From positions 19,871,300 to 19,935,299 of the forward strand of contig NC_067204.1 of the NCBI RefSeq assembly GCF_026262505.1: DNA of 64,000 bases, read 5' to 3'. Positions 36,665 to 47,710 of the stretch are shown here, piece by piece (within the stretch, counting starts at the first letter, position 1; the number at the start of each line of letters is the position of its first letter). The position numbers were made by a program, and so were the translations under genes. This DNA is from Trichomonas vaginalis G3 (taxonomy: Eukaryota > Parabasalia > Trichomonadida > Trichomonadidae). The notes under the pieces were generated by a model. That model saw only the letters and a program-made list of their open reading frames with translations. It was not told the origin of the DNA and did not search any database.

Positions 36665-37620
36665 TCGTCATTTTCAACTTCTTTAGCATATTCGTCAGGA
36701 GTTGTCTTATATTTGTTAGGAACTGTCTTTGAAAGTATACCACCTTGAACTTTGACAAGTTTGAAACGAGGTCTGACAATAGTAGTTTTATCTTCTGCTT
36801 GCAGTGTGTACATTTTGCCATGTTTGCCTAAAACTTCATAATATTCTCTTGTATACTTTCTTCTATTTTTACGAACACGAATGTGAGTACCTGTCGAGTT
36901 CCCATTGTTGTCATAGTCAATAGTATTTTCATATGGGTCGCGTTTAGGTATTTCTATTTTTACTTTGTCACCCTTCTGAAGTTTGAAGCCCGGCATTCTT
37001 TCTTGTTTGTCTCTTTTGACTAAATTATTAAATATATAGTCTTTCTCTAAGTCAGGGTTGTTTTTCATTTCTTCGGGGGAGTGGTTTCCCAAACCTTTTT
37101 GTTTACGGTTATTGTAAATATTTAAAACTTGTCTCATCTTTGCCATGGAGAAGTGTCTATATTTGTCGTCATATGACATTTCATTTGCTTCACCACCTTG
37201 TGGTTGGTTTAAGTCTCTTAACATTTTTATACAACCGTCAATGACACCAAGAGCAGAATGGTTTTGGTCGACAATGAAATATTGGTTTACATTTTTTGAA
37301 CGCAGATAGTTTTTAATATCATCTGATTTGAAAGAACTTTCACAGTCAGATGTCAGTTTTGTTGGATGGTATTTGTCAACGAATATTGTCAAAGCAGTTT
37401 TCACATCTAAAATATTTTTGGACCATAATGGTATGGCTTCACAGTATCTTGTGTTTTGACCGACAAATATTAACCAGTATGGTGGTCCATCTTCTCTATA
37501 CCTCGGAATGTTTTCCAAGATATCCATAAACCAAGCATTTGGTGTTGAACTAAAGATTTTTACCATGAGTGCTTTCTTTGTCGCTTTAGAAACATAGGGG
37601 TCCTTGTTTGGATTCGTCAT
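36661..37620 (-). CDS. rve-type integrase, copy 2
   Basis: Open frame of 319 residues. The central core shows WFMDILENIP, then KLTSDCESSF, then NHSALGVIDGCIKMLRD, giving an acidic triad with 35 residues between the second and third positions, as in retrovirus-like and Polinton integrases. The C-terminal part (GFKLQKGDKVKIEIPKRD, then IVRPRFKLVKV) looks like the SH3-like DNA-binding domain. The enzyme would insert the element's ends into chromosomal DNA. The N-terminal zinc-finger region common in the family is not obvious. The start is shared with a divergent small-protein gene. This is the only copy of the three that is open. Confidence 0.85.
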   Translation of the reverse strand: MTNPNKDPYVSKATKKALMVKIFSSTPNAWFMDILENIPRYREDGPPYWLIFVGQNTRYCEAIPLWSKNILDVKTALTIFVDKYHPTKLTSDCESSFKSDDIKNYLRSKNVNQYFIVDQNHSALGVIDGCIKMLRDLNQPQGGEANEMSYDDKYRHFSMAKMRQVLNIYNNRKQKGLGNHSPEEMKNNPDLEKDYIFNNLVKRDKQERMPGFKLQKGDKVKIEIPKRDPYENTIDYDNNGNSTGTHIRVRKNRRKYTREYYEVLGKHGKMYTLQAEDKTTIVRPRFKLVKVQGGILSKTVPNKYKTTPDEYAKEVENDD

Positions 37621-37637
37621 TTTTTACCCTATAAGAA

Positions 37638-38038
37638 ATGGGTTTATTTGGCGCATTAGCAGGAGTTGCATCCAGATTTTTGCCCGCAGTGGGAACAATA
37701 GCCAGAGGTGCATTTGGAATTGGAAGGAAGATTTTGAGTACATTAGGTATACTTAAGAGAAAGCACAACCTATTATACAAACTGTACAGAAAGGTTGGGA
37801 GGTAGCACGAGATGCAACAAATCTTATTCCAAATCCTGAAACAAGAGGAAAAGTTCAAGGATGGATGGACAATGTAGGAAGACAAGCAGGAAACTATTAT
37901 AACAAAGCAAATGACTACTATAACCAAGCAGGACACTATATGGACCAAGGTGAAAGATTCTTTAACAGAGGATATAACCATGCACAACAATGGGTAAACA
38001 ATAACCAACCTCAACCGCCTCAAACGTGGGGAATGTAA
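37638..38038 (+). pseudogene. Amphipathic virion-like protein, copy 2, broken
   Basis: Equivalent of 23,687-24,088, with the same start MGLFGALAGVASRFLP and end. About one break. Confidence 0.5.
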
Positions 38039-38057
38039 AATTTTTTACTGAGATGAA

Positions 38058-38210
38058 ATGAACAATACAGCATTGAGACAAATGGGTTCAAGATGGATTT
38101 GTCGACTTCCAGCAGTTACACCACGTGTTTGTCAAGTTCTTCCTATACCTCAGGAAGTTTTAGACCGACTTAAAAAACAACAACAACCAGTTGAAAACAA
38201 ACCAAACTAA
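38058..38210 (+). CDS. 50-residue basic protein, copy 2
   Basis: Open frame MNNTALRQMGSRWICRLPAV, ending KKQQQPVENKPN. See 23,515. Confidence 0.5.
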   Translation: MNNTALRQMGSRWICRLPAVTPRVCQVLPIPQEVLDRLKKQQQPVENKPN

Positions 38211-38230
38211 AATTTTTTACGGACCTGAAA

Positions 38231-38815
38231 ATGACCGAAGAAGTTGAAACGGTAGATTTGACACCACAAACAAAAAGTTCAGAACCATTGTCAAAAACTG
38301 TCAAAGAACTTACAGATGAAGAGAAAAATTCAATAATAGAAAGTGCCAGGTCTGGAAATACAAACCCTAACTATAAAGTCACTTTTCATAGAAATGGAAC
38401 GGCTAGTATCTCAAAAAGAAACAGACTCTCACAAATAAAATATTGAAGTCTGAAGGAGCTTTTGAGACAACAGATGGAAAAGTTTACTTCACTGACCAAC
38501 AGTTCATTATAGAACATCTCATTGACTTAGAGTCGAAATATTCTAAACTTTACAACAAACACAAAAAGTTGAAAGGAAAAACAAAAACAAATGGCATATG
38601 ATATTTATGAAGATGTTGACGACACAACTGTTCCTGCAGGTGGGCACAGCCCGAGGAACCGAAAAGTGACGAAAAACCGATAGAAGAAGAAAAACCAAAA
38701 ACTGAAGAATAAACCAAAACCAAAGTTTAGTTTCCAAACTAAACCAAGTCAACCTTCATTAGCTGGTATGGGTTGGCGTCAAAGACTTATGGCAGCAGGC
38801 GGTTATGTAAAGTAA
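38231..38815 (+). pseudogene. 194-residue module protein, copy 2, broken
   Basis: Equivalent of 47,711-48,295, with the same start MTEEVETVDLTPQTK and end. About three breaks. Confidence 0.6.
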
Positions 38816-38846
38816 AGAAAAAAATATTTTTTTATTTTTATAAAAA

Positions 38847-40995
38847 ATGCCCCATATAGAATGGATAGAAAATCTGCTAGAATAAAAGCAGAGTTACAAA
38901 AATATGGTTGGAGAGTTTCGAAGAATTTTAAATATAGGAAGGGAAGACCCATAAAAGTCTATGACAAATTGTCTGGTCTTCGCTACGAAATGGATTTGGA
39001 AACAGCACGTGCAATTATCCAAACAGACTAGAGAGGTTAGAAGAAGAACGTCTTATGGACATGCCTTTCGATGTTAGTGAACCTCAAGTTGAAGGACACG
39101 ACGGCTTTGCCAGATTCTACTGGAAACATGACGAACAATTGCATCCTTTGAGAAGGAAAAAAGGTAGTGCAGAGGATGGTCATGCTCCCATGGAAAGAAC
39201 AAGATATGCATATGAAAAGTACCGTGAAGTTAGAAGTCAAATTACATCTGGTCGAACCTTTACAGTAAACTTTGACGAAGGAAAGAACAAAGAAGGCTTC
39301 ATGGGAGTACTTGCTGCAATTCAAGACGGAAATAAGAAAGGACACAATCTCAAATTGACCATAACAGATTTGGATGGTCACATTTACTATGCACATGGCA
39401 ATGAACAAACAGCCGCAAAACTTCTTGACGCTTTCAAGACTACAAAGAGAGAACAAATGGTTGACTCAGACTCAGACATTTTGAATGCAATTGAAGGAAT
39501 TGCAAGTGTCAAGTTCGAATGGTACCAACCTAACCCTCAAGCAGTCAGACAACATGCTGGATACTTCCCCTTCATAAATAAGTCTGACATTGACTTGACA
39601 AGGTATGGAATTTACAATTCAATTGAAACAATTGTCAATGAACCTTGTATTCTCACATGTCTCAGGAACTCTGGTCTTGTTACAGAAGAGAAGATGAAGT
39701 ATCTTGAGTCATGTGTGAAGACAAGGTACATTCTCAGAGGTCAATTGGCAAAATTGCACCGTTGGCAAATGTCAATATCCGAGTCAACATACCTACAGCT
39801 AAAGGTTCTTCACATGACGACTATGTTGTTGAGTTCAATTTACCATGGTTGAAGATTGTAATTGTCCACAACCACTTCATGTTGAACGAAAGTCTTACAA
39901 ACCCATTGTTCGGAAAAGGCAAGTGCAACATTGTCAGAGCTGTAAACATTCTTTTCGAGAAGGTTTGTTGGAACCAATTCCAGATGACAAGCTGACAGAA
40001 ACTTTTGTACCAAAAGACGAAACAAACTTTTCACTGTTAGCAAGACCAAAAGTTGTTCCAGACAAAGTTCTAGTACAAAAGAAGTACACAATTCCACAAG
40101 GAGTTGGATTGTTCGGATACCAACCTGAACCAGAAGAACTTCCAATGAGGTTGCAAGAACTTCAAGATGCTATAAATAAACTTCCATTGAGCATCCAATT
40201 GACGTCAAATTGTATTGGAGAGCATCTGAGTTAGGTCAGAAGGTTTTATATGAAACAGGTTGCTTCGACGATGTTTATGAGATAACAGGAGAAGTTTCTC
40301 AGAAGATAAGAGACTCACTTGAATTTCCACAAACTGGACCAATTGGTTGCGACAAGTTCGACTCAAACGAAAAGATATACTATGTCGACCTTAACGCTGC
40401 ATACATGAGGTTTGTCCAATATATTCCGACTGGAATTCCAAACGAAGATGGTGAGTTCCGGGAAGGAACTATACAGTTGGAAAAGTCATACAACAACTGT
40501 ATGATATTAGGAAAGCTTCAAACCCCAAACTTGCAATGACACTCAAATTGCTTATGAATTCGACATGGGGATATTCCATTAAAAAACCTCAAGATGAAGA
40601 GTAAACATTATGAGAAGGTCGACAACTTTGTTGAAAAGGTTTTCTCCTTTTGTTTTGAAGTACGAATTCACTCAAGGTCAAAGTGGCTTAGTAACCACAT
40701 TAAAACCTATTGTCGAACATTGGTCTTACCCTCAGTTCGCAAAAGCAGTCCTTGACAACTACAACAAATTCTTCTCTCGAAGTCAAATCCAAAGTTGTGG
40801 TTTACTATGAGAACATTGACGCACTCATGACGAACGAAGAAGGATACAACAAACTCATTGAAATGGGAATGGTTGGTGAAAAGATGGGCTGTTTTAAGCT
40901 AGATAAGGTATTTTCCGAAGTTCATGTAATAATCGAAAAGGAAATATTGGGGCATACTTGAAGACGGCACAGAAATAAAACATTGCATGAAATAA
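38847..40995 (+). pseudogene. PolB-like protein, copy 2, broken
   Basis: Equivalent of 45,527-47,680, at near-identical sequence. The start follows ATTTTTTTATTTTTATAA. About seven breaks, which makes this the most damaged gene of arm 1. Confidence 0.75.
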
Positions 40996-41148
40996 AAAAT
41001 TATTTTTTAAAAAGTGACATTTTTAAAATTTTATTTGAAATGTATGTACGCTGAGTTTGTTGGAGAAGACCGTTAGGAAACTTGTTTGTTATATGAGAAA
41101 TATGAAATGGATACCATTTTAAAACAATATATTTTTAACATATATTAA

Positions 41149-42006
41149 ATGCTTCAGGTTGAAAAACAAAGAACAAAAGTAGCAGATACAAAACCGTTAG
41201 ACTATATCTTTACAAATGCTGGTAGGAATCTATCAGATGAAGAAATTTCATCCCGAGCATACAGGTTTGACTATCAATTCGTTGGCTTCAAAGTCCTTCA
41301 GATGCAAAGGCAATAGGATTTAGAAGAGTTTTGTTTTCAAATAGAACTAACGCATTTATGTTCGCAGTATATTTTCATGGGCAGTATAAAGGTTCTGATG
41401 GTCTAATAGACAAATTTGACGAAATGAAAATCTTTACAGTTCGTTCAGACGAAAGTCTTGAGAAAACTCTAAATGACTTTCAAACTCAAATGAACAAATA
41501 TTATTGGGAATTTCAAAAAAAATACAACTCTTTACTAAATGGAACATACTATCTGAAACTAGAATATGACAAGATGAACTCCACCGTTTCATTTCAAAAG
41601 ATTGAAATTAACCCTCCAAGAGATACAGAGTTTTTATTTTGGGAAGTAGACAAACGTTCTTGGGCACAATTTCTTCGGTTACTAAACCAGAACGAACCAT
41701 TACCACCAGATGGTCCATTTAAATTTATACTTCCACCAGCAGATTTGATGGTTTATAGAAACGTGTTTGACCCTCAAATGTTATGTGTCATGCAAGTTTC
41801 AGTTCAAGCAACAATAGTTTTCTATGTATTGGTAAGGACTTTTATGACTTTGCTTCTAAATTCTACGAACCATCTAGTAACAGTTTCTCTGACTTTCAAG
41901 TTTGGTTCACAACAAATGGTGTGCAACATATTATTCCATTGTATATGACTTTTATCTCGAATTGTCTTTCATATATAACTACAGAAAAGTGCTGAAAAAG
42001 TATTGA
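41149..42006 (+). pseudogene. Second vertex-type structural protein, copy 2, broken
   Basis: Equivalent of the open gene at 44,517-45,377, start MLQVEKQRTKVADTKPLDYI after ATTTTTAACATATATTAA. About three breaks. It is a paralogue of the protein at 26,340. Confidence 0.55.
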
Positions 42007-42018
42007 AAAATAATGTTT

Positions 42019-42068
42019 AGGTGAAGAGGTGACATCTCACCTCTTTTCTCACCTGTTTTCTCACCTCT
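42019..42068. promoter_or_regulatory. GGTGA/TCACC palindromic cluster, copy 5
   Basis: AGGTGAAGAGGTGACATCTC is followed by three TCACC words. It marks the inner end of arm 1; the inverse stands at 44,455-44,506 at the inner end of arm 2. Confidence 0.5.
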
Positions 42069-42142
42069 TGAATTTTCATGAAAACAATTTATTTTTGACC
42101 TTTTTCACAAAAAACATAAAAAAGTGAGTTAAAATGAGATGT

Positions 42143-42508
42143 TTACTGAACTGGTTGGATGTCGCCTTCACAGGTTATGTAGAATGGTTGACCCAAGAAG
42201 TGAAGGAGACCCTTGAGAATTTGTATAATTCGTGGAATTGGACTCTCTCTGTTTGGTATTTTTATCCAAGGACGCTTGTTTAGGAACTTAACAAGAGCTT
42301 CTCTTTTGGCGTCCTTTATGTCGTCGTAGGCTGTCCCGTCTGGTATTTGAATTGGAATTCCAGTCGAAGTCTCGAGATTCAAGGCAGCCCTTCCCGTTAT
42401 CCAACAGTTAACAAGCTTGCCTTTTACATTCTGCCTGAGGAAGTCTTTAACAAGCTCGTTAATTTCAATTAGGTAAATTGCCTCGTCGGTAGGTTCGACC
42501 TCGACCAT
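42143..42508 (-). CDS. Unknown 121-residue protein, second copy
   Basis: Open minus-strand frame from ATG 42,508 that closely matches 18,434-18,799 (MVEVEPTDEAIYLIEINELV). Differences are concentrated in the second half (ALVKFLNKRPWIKIPNRESP). It lies in the spacer between the arms, again next to a 21-bp repeat block, so the pair of genes and the repeats moved together. Confidence 0.6.
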   Translation of the reverse strand: MVEVEPTDEAIYLIEINELVKDFLRQNVKGKLVNCWITGRAALNLETSTGIPIQIPDGTAYDDIKDAKREALVKFLNKRPWIKIPNRESPIPRIIQILKGLLHFLGQPFYITCEGDIQPVQ

Positions 42509-42514
42509 TGCTAC

Positions 42515-42697
42515 TGTCAGAAAAAGTACTGCTACTGTCAGTAGCAGTACTGCTAGGAGCAGTAAAAAGGAAAATTTGAGAGGGTTTTCGACGATAAAGT
42601 ACTGCTACTGTCAGTAAAAGTACTGCTACTGTCAGTAAAAGTACTGCTACTGTCAGAAAAAGTACTGCTACTGTCAGTAGCAGTACTGCTAGTAGCA
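42515..42697. repeat. 21-bp tandem repeats, second locus
   Basis: Units such as AGTACTGCTACTGTCAGTAA are repeated, with a gap (about 42,558-42,597) that carries the same 33-base interruption as at 18,257-18,288. The units have diverged to a GCAGTACTGC palindrome form. It lies between the divergent starts 42,508 and 42,740. Confidence 0.8.
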
Positions 42698-42739
42698 GAG
42701 ATTTTTATCGTTGTGGTCCGACGGTTAAGCCACAAACGA

Positions 42740-43240
42740 ATGTCCGACGTCCCACCAACCGAGTCCAATCTCAATCCAGAAGAACCGAAAGCACCAGCCC
42801 CTGCACCTCAGTTCCAGCAATTCCAATCTCAATCCAAATTACTACCAATTTCCACCTCAAGGTTACTACCTACCACAAGGCTTCCCGAACTACCCTCCTC
42901 AGCCTATGCCTTACTTCCCCAACCCTTGGATGTTCCAGCAAGCTCCACCCCAATTCAAATTCCAATCTCAGTCCAAGAGAGACCAAGACTTCGAAGAAGG
43001 TCTGAACCGCTTACGCAAAGAGTATGCTACAGCTCCAACCCTTGGATGTTTATGCAAAAACCTGCCCCACAATTCCAATCTCAGTCCAAGAGAGACCAAG
43101 ACTTCGAAGAAGGTCTGAACCGCTTACGCAAAGAGTATGCTACAGCTCCAATTGAGAGAAAGTTGTTGCTAAATTCAGTAAAAATAAAGTTTATGTTAGA
43201 ATGTGACATCTCACCTGTTTTCTCACCTCATGAATTTTCA
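42740..43240 (+). pseudogene. Pro/Gln-rich protein remnant
   Basis: Related to 17,514-18,092: same start MSDVPPTES and the repeated FQSQSKRDQDFEEGLNRLRK segment, here present twice. It is incomplete and altered, and runs into unrelated DNA near 43,160. Confidence 0.5.
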
Positions 43241-43256
43241 TGAATTTTATATATTA

Positions 43257-43364
43257 ATGTTTTGTCGAAACTTCTTCATCGTAAATGTTTTGTCGAAACT
43301 TCTTCTTCGTAAATGTTTTGTCAAACATGAACGTAAATGTTTTGTCATGATTTCTTCATCGTAA
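43257..43364. repeat. 28-bp tandem repeats, about four units
   Basis: ATGTTTTGTCGAAACTTCTT followed by CATCGTAA is repeated about four times, with the third unit shorter. It lies between the Pro/Gln-rich remnant and the GGTGA cluster. It is intergenic; no role is seen. Confidence 0.75.
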
Positions 43365-43392
43365 TGAGTGTAAATGACCCAAAAATATAATT

Positions 43393-43442
43393 TAGGTGAA
43401 GAGGTGAGATTTCACCTCTTTTCTCACCTGTTTTCTCACCTC
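43393..43442. promoter_or_regulatory. GGTGA/TCACC palindromic cluster, copy 6
   Basis: Same form as at 232-282, followed as there by CATGAATTTTCATGAAATAA and the AATAAAGTTAG leader. A partial cluster (two TCACC) lies at 43,205-43,229. Confidence 0.5.
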
Positions 43443-43516
43443 ATGAATTTTCATGAAATAAAAAATAAAGTTAGTTTTATTTTATTTATTTTTTTATTTT
43501 GTATAAAAGAACAGAA

Positions 43517-44450
43517 ATGTCAACAATCGGCACAACAACAATTCAAACAACAGCACCAAACTCGTTAGTCATGAATCCAACATCTATGTTAGTAGAGATG
43601 AAAAGCTTCATTCCTTCTTCATATACTTTCGAAACAAAATCCAGAAGATAAAGCAAGAACTTTTAACAAGTAATTTAGACTGTAGTGCGAAAGATGAAAC
43701 AAATGAAGAATATCTTTATGAAATGCAGGACATTATTGACCATTTGCCTAAACTACCTGAAATCCAACAAAAAAACTCACTATTCCTGAATTCGACGAAA
43801 TTGAAGTGAAACCAACTGACTCAGTAGAAATAAAGAAGTTCATACGAAAGGTAAATTATGAATTCCTTGGTTTTCATTGCAACCATAAGGTTATGGACAA
43901 AGATTGCGACATGGTTTATAAGAATGTTTCTGACATATATAAATCTGAAGAATTTAAGACCTACGACAACTTTGTTTCATTAGTTGCAAAATGTGTTTGG
44001 GAAATAAGAGATAAAGATAGAAGAGGTAAAGTATGGAACGAACAGATAAAACCAACTGCTTCAGATTTAAAGAAAACCATTGACGCCTTAGTTGTTTTAG
44101 CAGGTAAGGTTTCAGAATATAACGCAAAAATGAACCCGCAATGTTCTAAATGTAAAGCAGCAATTAGGAAATATAACTACTCCGTCAAAGAGATAGAAAG
44201 AATGAGAAACGACTATGCAGATTTAAAGAAAGAAGCAGAGAAGCCAGCAGAAAATAAAATGAACATGTTAGAATTTCTGAACAAAAACTATCCAACTGCT
44301 GACGATTTCCTTCTATCTGACGTCAAGAAGAAGTATAAAGAAACCTTCGGTATCGTTAAAACATTCGATGTACTAAAAGAAGAAATAGAAGCTACGAAAC
44401 TGTTTAAGATTTCAAATATACATCGTACAATTCATGTAAAACGGTTATAA
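43517..44450 (+). pseudogene. Possible DNA-binding regulator, second copy, broken
   Basis: Closely related to 351-1316 (MSTIGTTTIQT; same CSKCKAA pair and the IHRTIHVKRL end). It lies in the spacer between the arms, with GGTGA clusters on both sides as in copy 1. About two breaks. Differences from copy 1 concentrate in residues about 195-215. Confidence 0.6.
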
Positions 44451-44454
44451 AATA

Positions 44455-44506
44455 ACAGGTGAGAAAACAGGTGAAAAAAGAGGTGAGATGTCACCTCTTC
44501 ACCTAA
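44455..44506. promoter_or_regulatory. GGTGA/TCACC palindromic cluster, copy 7
   Basis: Three GGTGA words, one GGTGAGATGTCACC palindrome and one further TCACC at the inner end of arm 2. It is the inverse of 42,019-42,068. Confidence 0.5.
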
Positions 44507-44516
44507 ACATTATTTT

Positions 44517-45377
44517 TCAATACTTTTTCAGCACTTTTCTGTAGTTATATATGAAAGACAATTCGAGATAAAAGTCATAGTACAATGGAATAATATGTTG
44601 CACACCATTTGTTGTGAACCAAACTTGAAAGTCAGAGAAACTGTTACTAGATGGTTCGTAGAATTTAGAAGCAAAGTCATAAAAGTCCTTACCAATACAT
44701 AGAAAACTATTGTTGCTTGAACTGAAACTTGCATGACACATAACATTTTGAGGGTCAAACACGTTTCTATAAACCATCAAATCTGCTGGTGGAAGTATAA
44801 ATTTAAATGGACCATCTGGTGGTAATGGTTCGTTCTGGTTTAGTAACCGAAGAAATTGTGCCCAAGAACGTTTGTCTACTTCCCAAAATAAAAACTCTGT
44901 ATCTCTTGGAGGGTTAATTTCAATCTTTTGAAATGAAACGGTGGAGTTCATCTTGTCATATTCTAGTTTCAGATAGTATGTTCCATTTAGTAAAGAGTTG
45001 TATTTTTTTTGAAATTCCCAATAATATTTGTTCATTTGAGTTTGAAAGTCATTTAGAGTTTTCTCAAGACTTTCGTCTGAACGAACTGTAAAGATTTTCA
45101 TTTCGTCAAATTTGTCTATTAGACCATCAGAACCTTTATACTGCCCATGAAAATATACTGCGAACATAAATGCGTTAGTTCTATTTGAAAACAAAACTCT
45201 TCTAAATCCTATTGCCTTTGCATCTGAAGGACTTTGAAGCCAACGAATTGGATAGTCAAACCTGTATGCTCGGGATGAAATTTCTTCATCTGATAGATTC
45301 CTACCAGCATTTGTAAAGATATAGTCTAACGGTTTTGTATCTGCTACTTTTGTTCTTTGTTTTTCAACCTGAAGCAT
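44517..45377 (-). CDS. Second vertex-type structural protein, copy 3
   Basis: This 286-residue open frame starts MLQVEKQRTKVADTKPLDYI. Residues about 40-65 (YRFDYPIRWLQSPSDAKAIG) and the last 70 (CHASFSSSNNSFLCIGKDFY, SDFQVWFTTNGVQHIIPLYY) match the 26,340 protein, whereas the middle does not. So each arm carries two paralogues with shared ends. A pair of base proteins for different fibres or vertices is possible. Leader: TTTTTACATATATTAA. No domain recognised. Confidence 0.55.
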   Translation of the reverse strand: MLQVEKQRTKVADTKPLDYIFTNAGRNLSDEEISSRAYRFDYPIRWLQSPSDAKAIGFRRVLFSNRTNAFMFAVYFHGQYKGSDGLIDKFDEMKIFTVRSDESLEKTLNDFQTQMNKYYWEFQKKYNSLLNGTYYLKLEYDKMNSTVSFQKIEINPPRDTEFLFWEVDKRSWAQFLRLLNQNEPLPPDGPFKFILPPADLMVYRNVFDPQNVMCHASFSSSNNSFLCIGKDFYDFASKFYEPSSNSFSDFQVWFTTNGVQHIIPLYYDFYLELSFIYNYRKVLKKY

Positions 45378-45526
45378 TTAATATATGTAAAAATATATTG
45401 TTTTAAAATGGTATGCCATTTCATATTTCTCATATAACAAACAAGTTTCCTAACGGTCTTCTCCAACAAACTCAGCGTACATTTCAAATAAAATTTTAAA
45501 AATGTCACTTTTTAAAAAATAATTTT

Positions 45527-47680
45527 TTATTTCATGCAATGTTTTATTTCTGTGCCGTCTTCAAGTATGCCCCAATATTTCCTTTTCGATATTACATGAA
45601 CTTCGGAAAATACCTTATCTAGCTTAAAACAGCCCATCTTTTCACCAACCATTCCCATTTCAATGAGTTTGTTGTATCCTTCTTCGTTCGTCATGAGTGC
45701 GTCAATGTTCTCATAGTAAACCACAACTTTGGATTTGACTTCGGAGAAGAATTTGTTGTAGTTGTCAAGGACTGCTTTTGCGAACTGAGGGTAAGACCAA
45801 TGTTCGACAATAGGTTTTAATGTGGTTACTAAGCCACTTTGACCTTGAGTGAATTCGTACTTCAAAACAAAAGGAGAAAACCTTTCAACAAAGTTGTCGA
45901 CCTTCTCATAATGTTTACTCTTCATCTCTTGAGGTTTTTTAATGGAATATCCCCATGTCGAATTCATAAGCAATTTGAGTGTCATTGCAAGTTTGGGGTT
46001 TGAAGCTTTCCTAATATCATACAGTTGTTGTATGACTTTTCCAACTGTATAGTTCCTTCCCGGGAACTCACCATCTTCGTTTGGAATTCCAGTCGGAATA
46101 TATTGGACAAACCTCATGTATGCAGCGTTAAGGTCGACATAGTATATCTTTTCGTTTGAGTCGAACTTGTCGCAACCAATTGGTCCAGTTTGTGGAAATT
46201 CAAGTGAGTCTCTTATCTTCTGAGAAACTTCTCCTGTTATCTCATAAACATCGTCGAAGCAACCTGTTTCATATAAAACCTTCTGACCTAACTCAGATGC
46301 TCTCCAATACAATTTGACGTCAATTGGATGTCTCAATGGAAGTTTATTTATAGCATCTTGAAGTTCTTGCAACCTCATTGGAAGTTCTTCTGGTTCAGGT
46401 TGGTATCCGAACAATCCAACTCCTTGTGGAATTGTGTACTTCTTTTGTACTAGAACTTTGTCTGGAACAACTTTTGGTCTTGCTAACAGTGAAAAGTTTG
46501 TTTCGTCTTTTGGTACAAAAGTTTCTGTCAGCTTGTCATCTGGAATTGGTTCCAACAAACCTTTCTCGAAAAGAATGTTTACAGCTCTGACAATGTTGCA
46601 CTTGCCTTTTCCGAACAATGGGTTTGTAAGACTTTCGTTCAACATGAAGTGGTTGTGGACAATTACAATCTTCAACCATGGTAAATTGAACTCAACAACA
46701 TAGTCGTCATGTGAAGAACCTTTAGCTGTAGGTATGTTGACTCGGATATTGACATTTGCCAACGGTGCAATTTTTGCCAATTGACCTCTGAGAATGTACC
46801 TTGTCTTCACACATGACTCAAGATACTTCATCTTCTCTTCTGTAACAAGACCAGAGTTCCTGAGACATGTGAGAATACAAGGTTCATTGACAATTGTTTC
46901 AATTGAATTGTAAATTCCATACCTTGTCAAGTCAATGTCAGACTTATTTATGAAGGGGAAGTATCCAGCATGTTGTCTGACTGCTTGAGGGTTAGGTTGG
47001 TACCATTCGAACTTGACACTTGCAATTCCTTCAATTGCATTCAAAATGTCTGAGTCTGAGTCAACCATTTGTTCTCTCTTTGTAGTCTTGAAAGCGTCAA
47101 GAAGTTTTGCGGCTGTTTGTTCATTGCCATGTGCATAGTAAATGTGACCATCCAAATCTGTTATGGTCAATTTGAGATTGTGTCCTTTCTTATTTCCGTC
47201 TTGAATTGCAGCAAGTACTCCCATGAAGCCTTCTTTGTTCTTTCCTTCGTCAAAGTTTACTGTAAAGGTTCGACCAGATGTAATTTGACTTCTAACTTCA
47301 CGGTACTTTTCATATGCATATCTTGTTCTTTCCATGGGAGCATGACCATCCTCTGCACTACCTTTTTTCCTTCTCAAAGGATGCAATTGTTCGTCATGTT
47401 TCCAGTAGAATCTGGCAAAGCCGTCGTGTCCTTCAACTTGAGGTTCACTAACATCGAAAGGCATGTCCATAAGACGTTCTTCTTCTAACCTCTCTAGTCT
47501 GTTTGGATAATTGGCACGTGCTGTTTCCAAATCCATTTCGTAGCGAAGACCAGACAATTTGTCATAGACTTTTATGGGTCTTCCCTTCCTATATTTAAAA
47601 TTCTTCGAAACTCTCCAACCATATTTTTGTAACTCTGCTTTTATTCTAGCAGATTTTCTATCCATTCTATATGGGGGCAT
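45527..47680 (-). CDS. PolB-like protein with Cys/His domain, copy 3
   Basis: This open frame of 717 residues starts MPPYRMDRKSARIKAELQKY after ATTTTTTTATTTTTATAAAA. The N-terminal 210 residues are charged. Next is a segment with NEPCILTCL (Cys 268) and HNHFMLNES (His 344) that parallels the Cys/His domain of the element A polymerase. The C-terminal 220 residues show palm motif A IYYVDLNAAYM (about 514-524), motif B LKLLMNSTWGY (about 568-578) and a divergent motif C region (VVVYYENIDALMT). No exonuclease motifs are visible. It is a divergent family B polymerase relative; whether it polymerises DNA or has another role, such as primer protein or structural factor, cannot be told. It is the only undamaged copy. 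Confidence 0.75.
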   Translation of the reverse strand: MPPYRMDRKSARIKAELQKYGWRVSKNFKYRKGRPIKVYDKLSGLRYEMDLETARANYPNRLERLEEERLMDMPFDVSEPQVEGHDGFARFYWKHDEQLHPLRRKKGSAEDGHAPMERTRYAYEKYREVRSQITSGRTFTVNFDEGKNKEGFMGVLAAIQDGNKKGHNLKLTITDLDGHIYYAHGNEQTAAKLLDAFKTTKREQMVDSDSDILNAIEGIASVKFEWYQPNPQAVRQHAGYFPFINKSDIDLTRYGIYNSIETIVNEPCILTCLRNSGLVTEEKMKYLESCVKTRYILRGQLAKIAPLANVNIRVNIPTAKGSSHDDYVVEFNLPWLKIVIVHNHFMLNESLTNPLFGKGKCNIVRAVNILFEKGLLEPIPDDKLTETFVPKDETNFSLLARPKVVPDKVLVQKKYTIPQGVGLFGYQPEPEELPMRLQELQDAINKLPLRHPIDVKLYWRASELGQKVLYETGCFDDVYEITGEVSQKIRDSLEFPQTGPIGCDKFDSNEKIYYVDLNAAYMRFVQYIPTGIPNEDGEFPGRNYTVGKVIQQLYDIRKASNPKLAMTLKLLMNSTWGYSIKKPQEMKSKHYEKVDNFVERFSPFVLKYEFTQGQSGLVTTLKPIVEHWSYPQFAKAVLDNYNKFFSEVKSKVVVYYENIDALMTNEEGYNKLIEMGMVGEKMGCFKLDKVFSEVHVISKRKYWGILEDGTEIKHCMK

Positions 47681-47710
47681 TTTTATAAAAATAAAAAAAT
47701 ATTTTTTTCT

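Noticed and set aside
36661-37620. Retrovirus or LTR element as the source of the integrase
   Set aside because: No reverse transcriptase, protease or gag-like gene and no long terminal repeats are seen; capsid and polymerase context indicates Polinton type.
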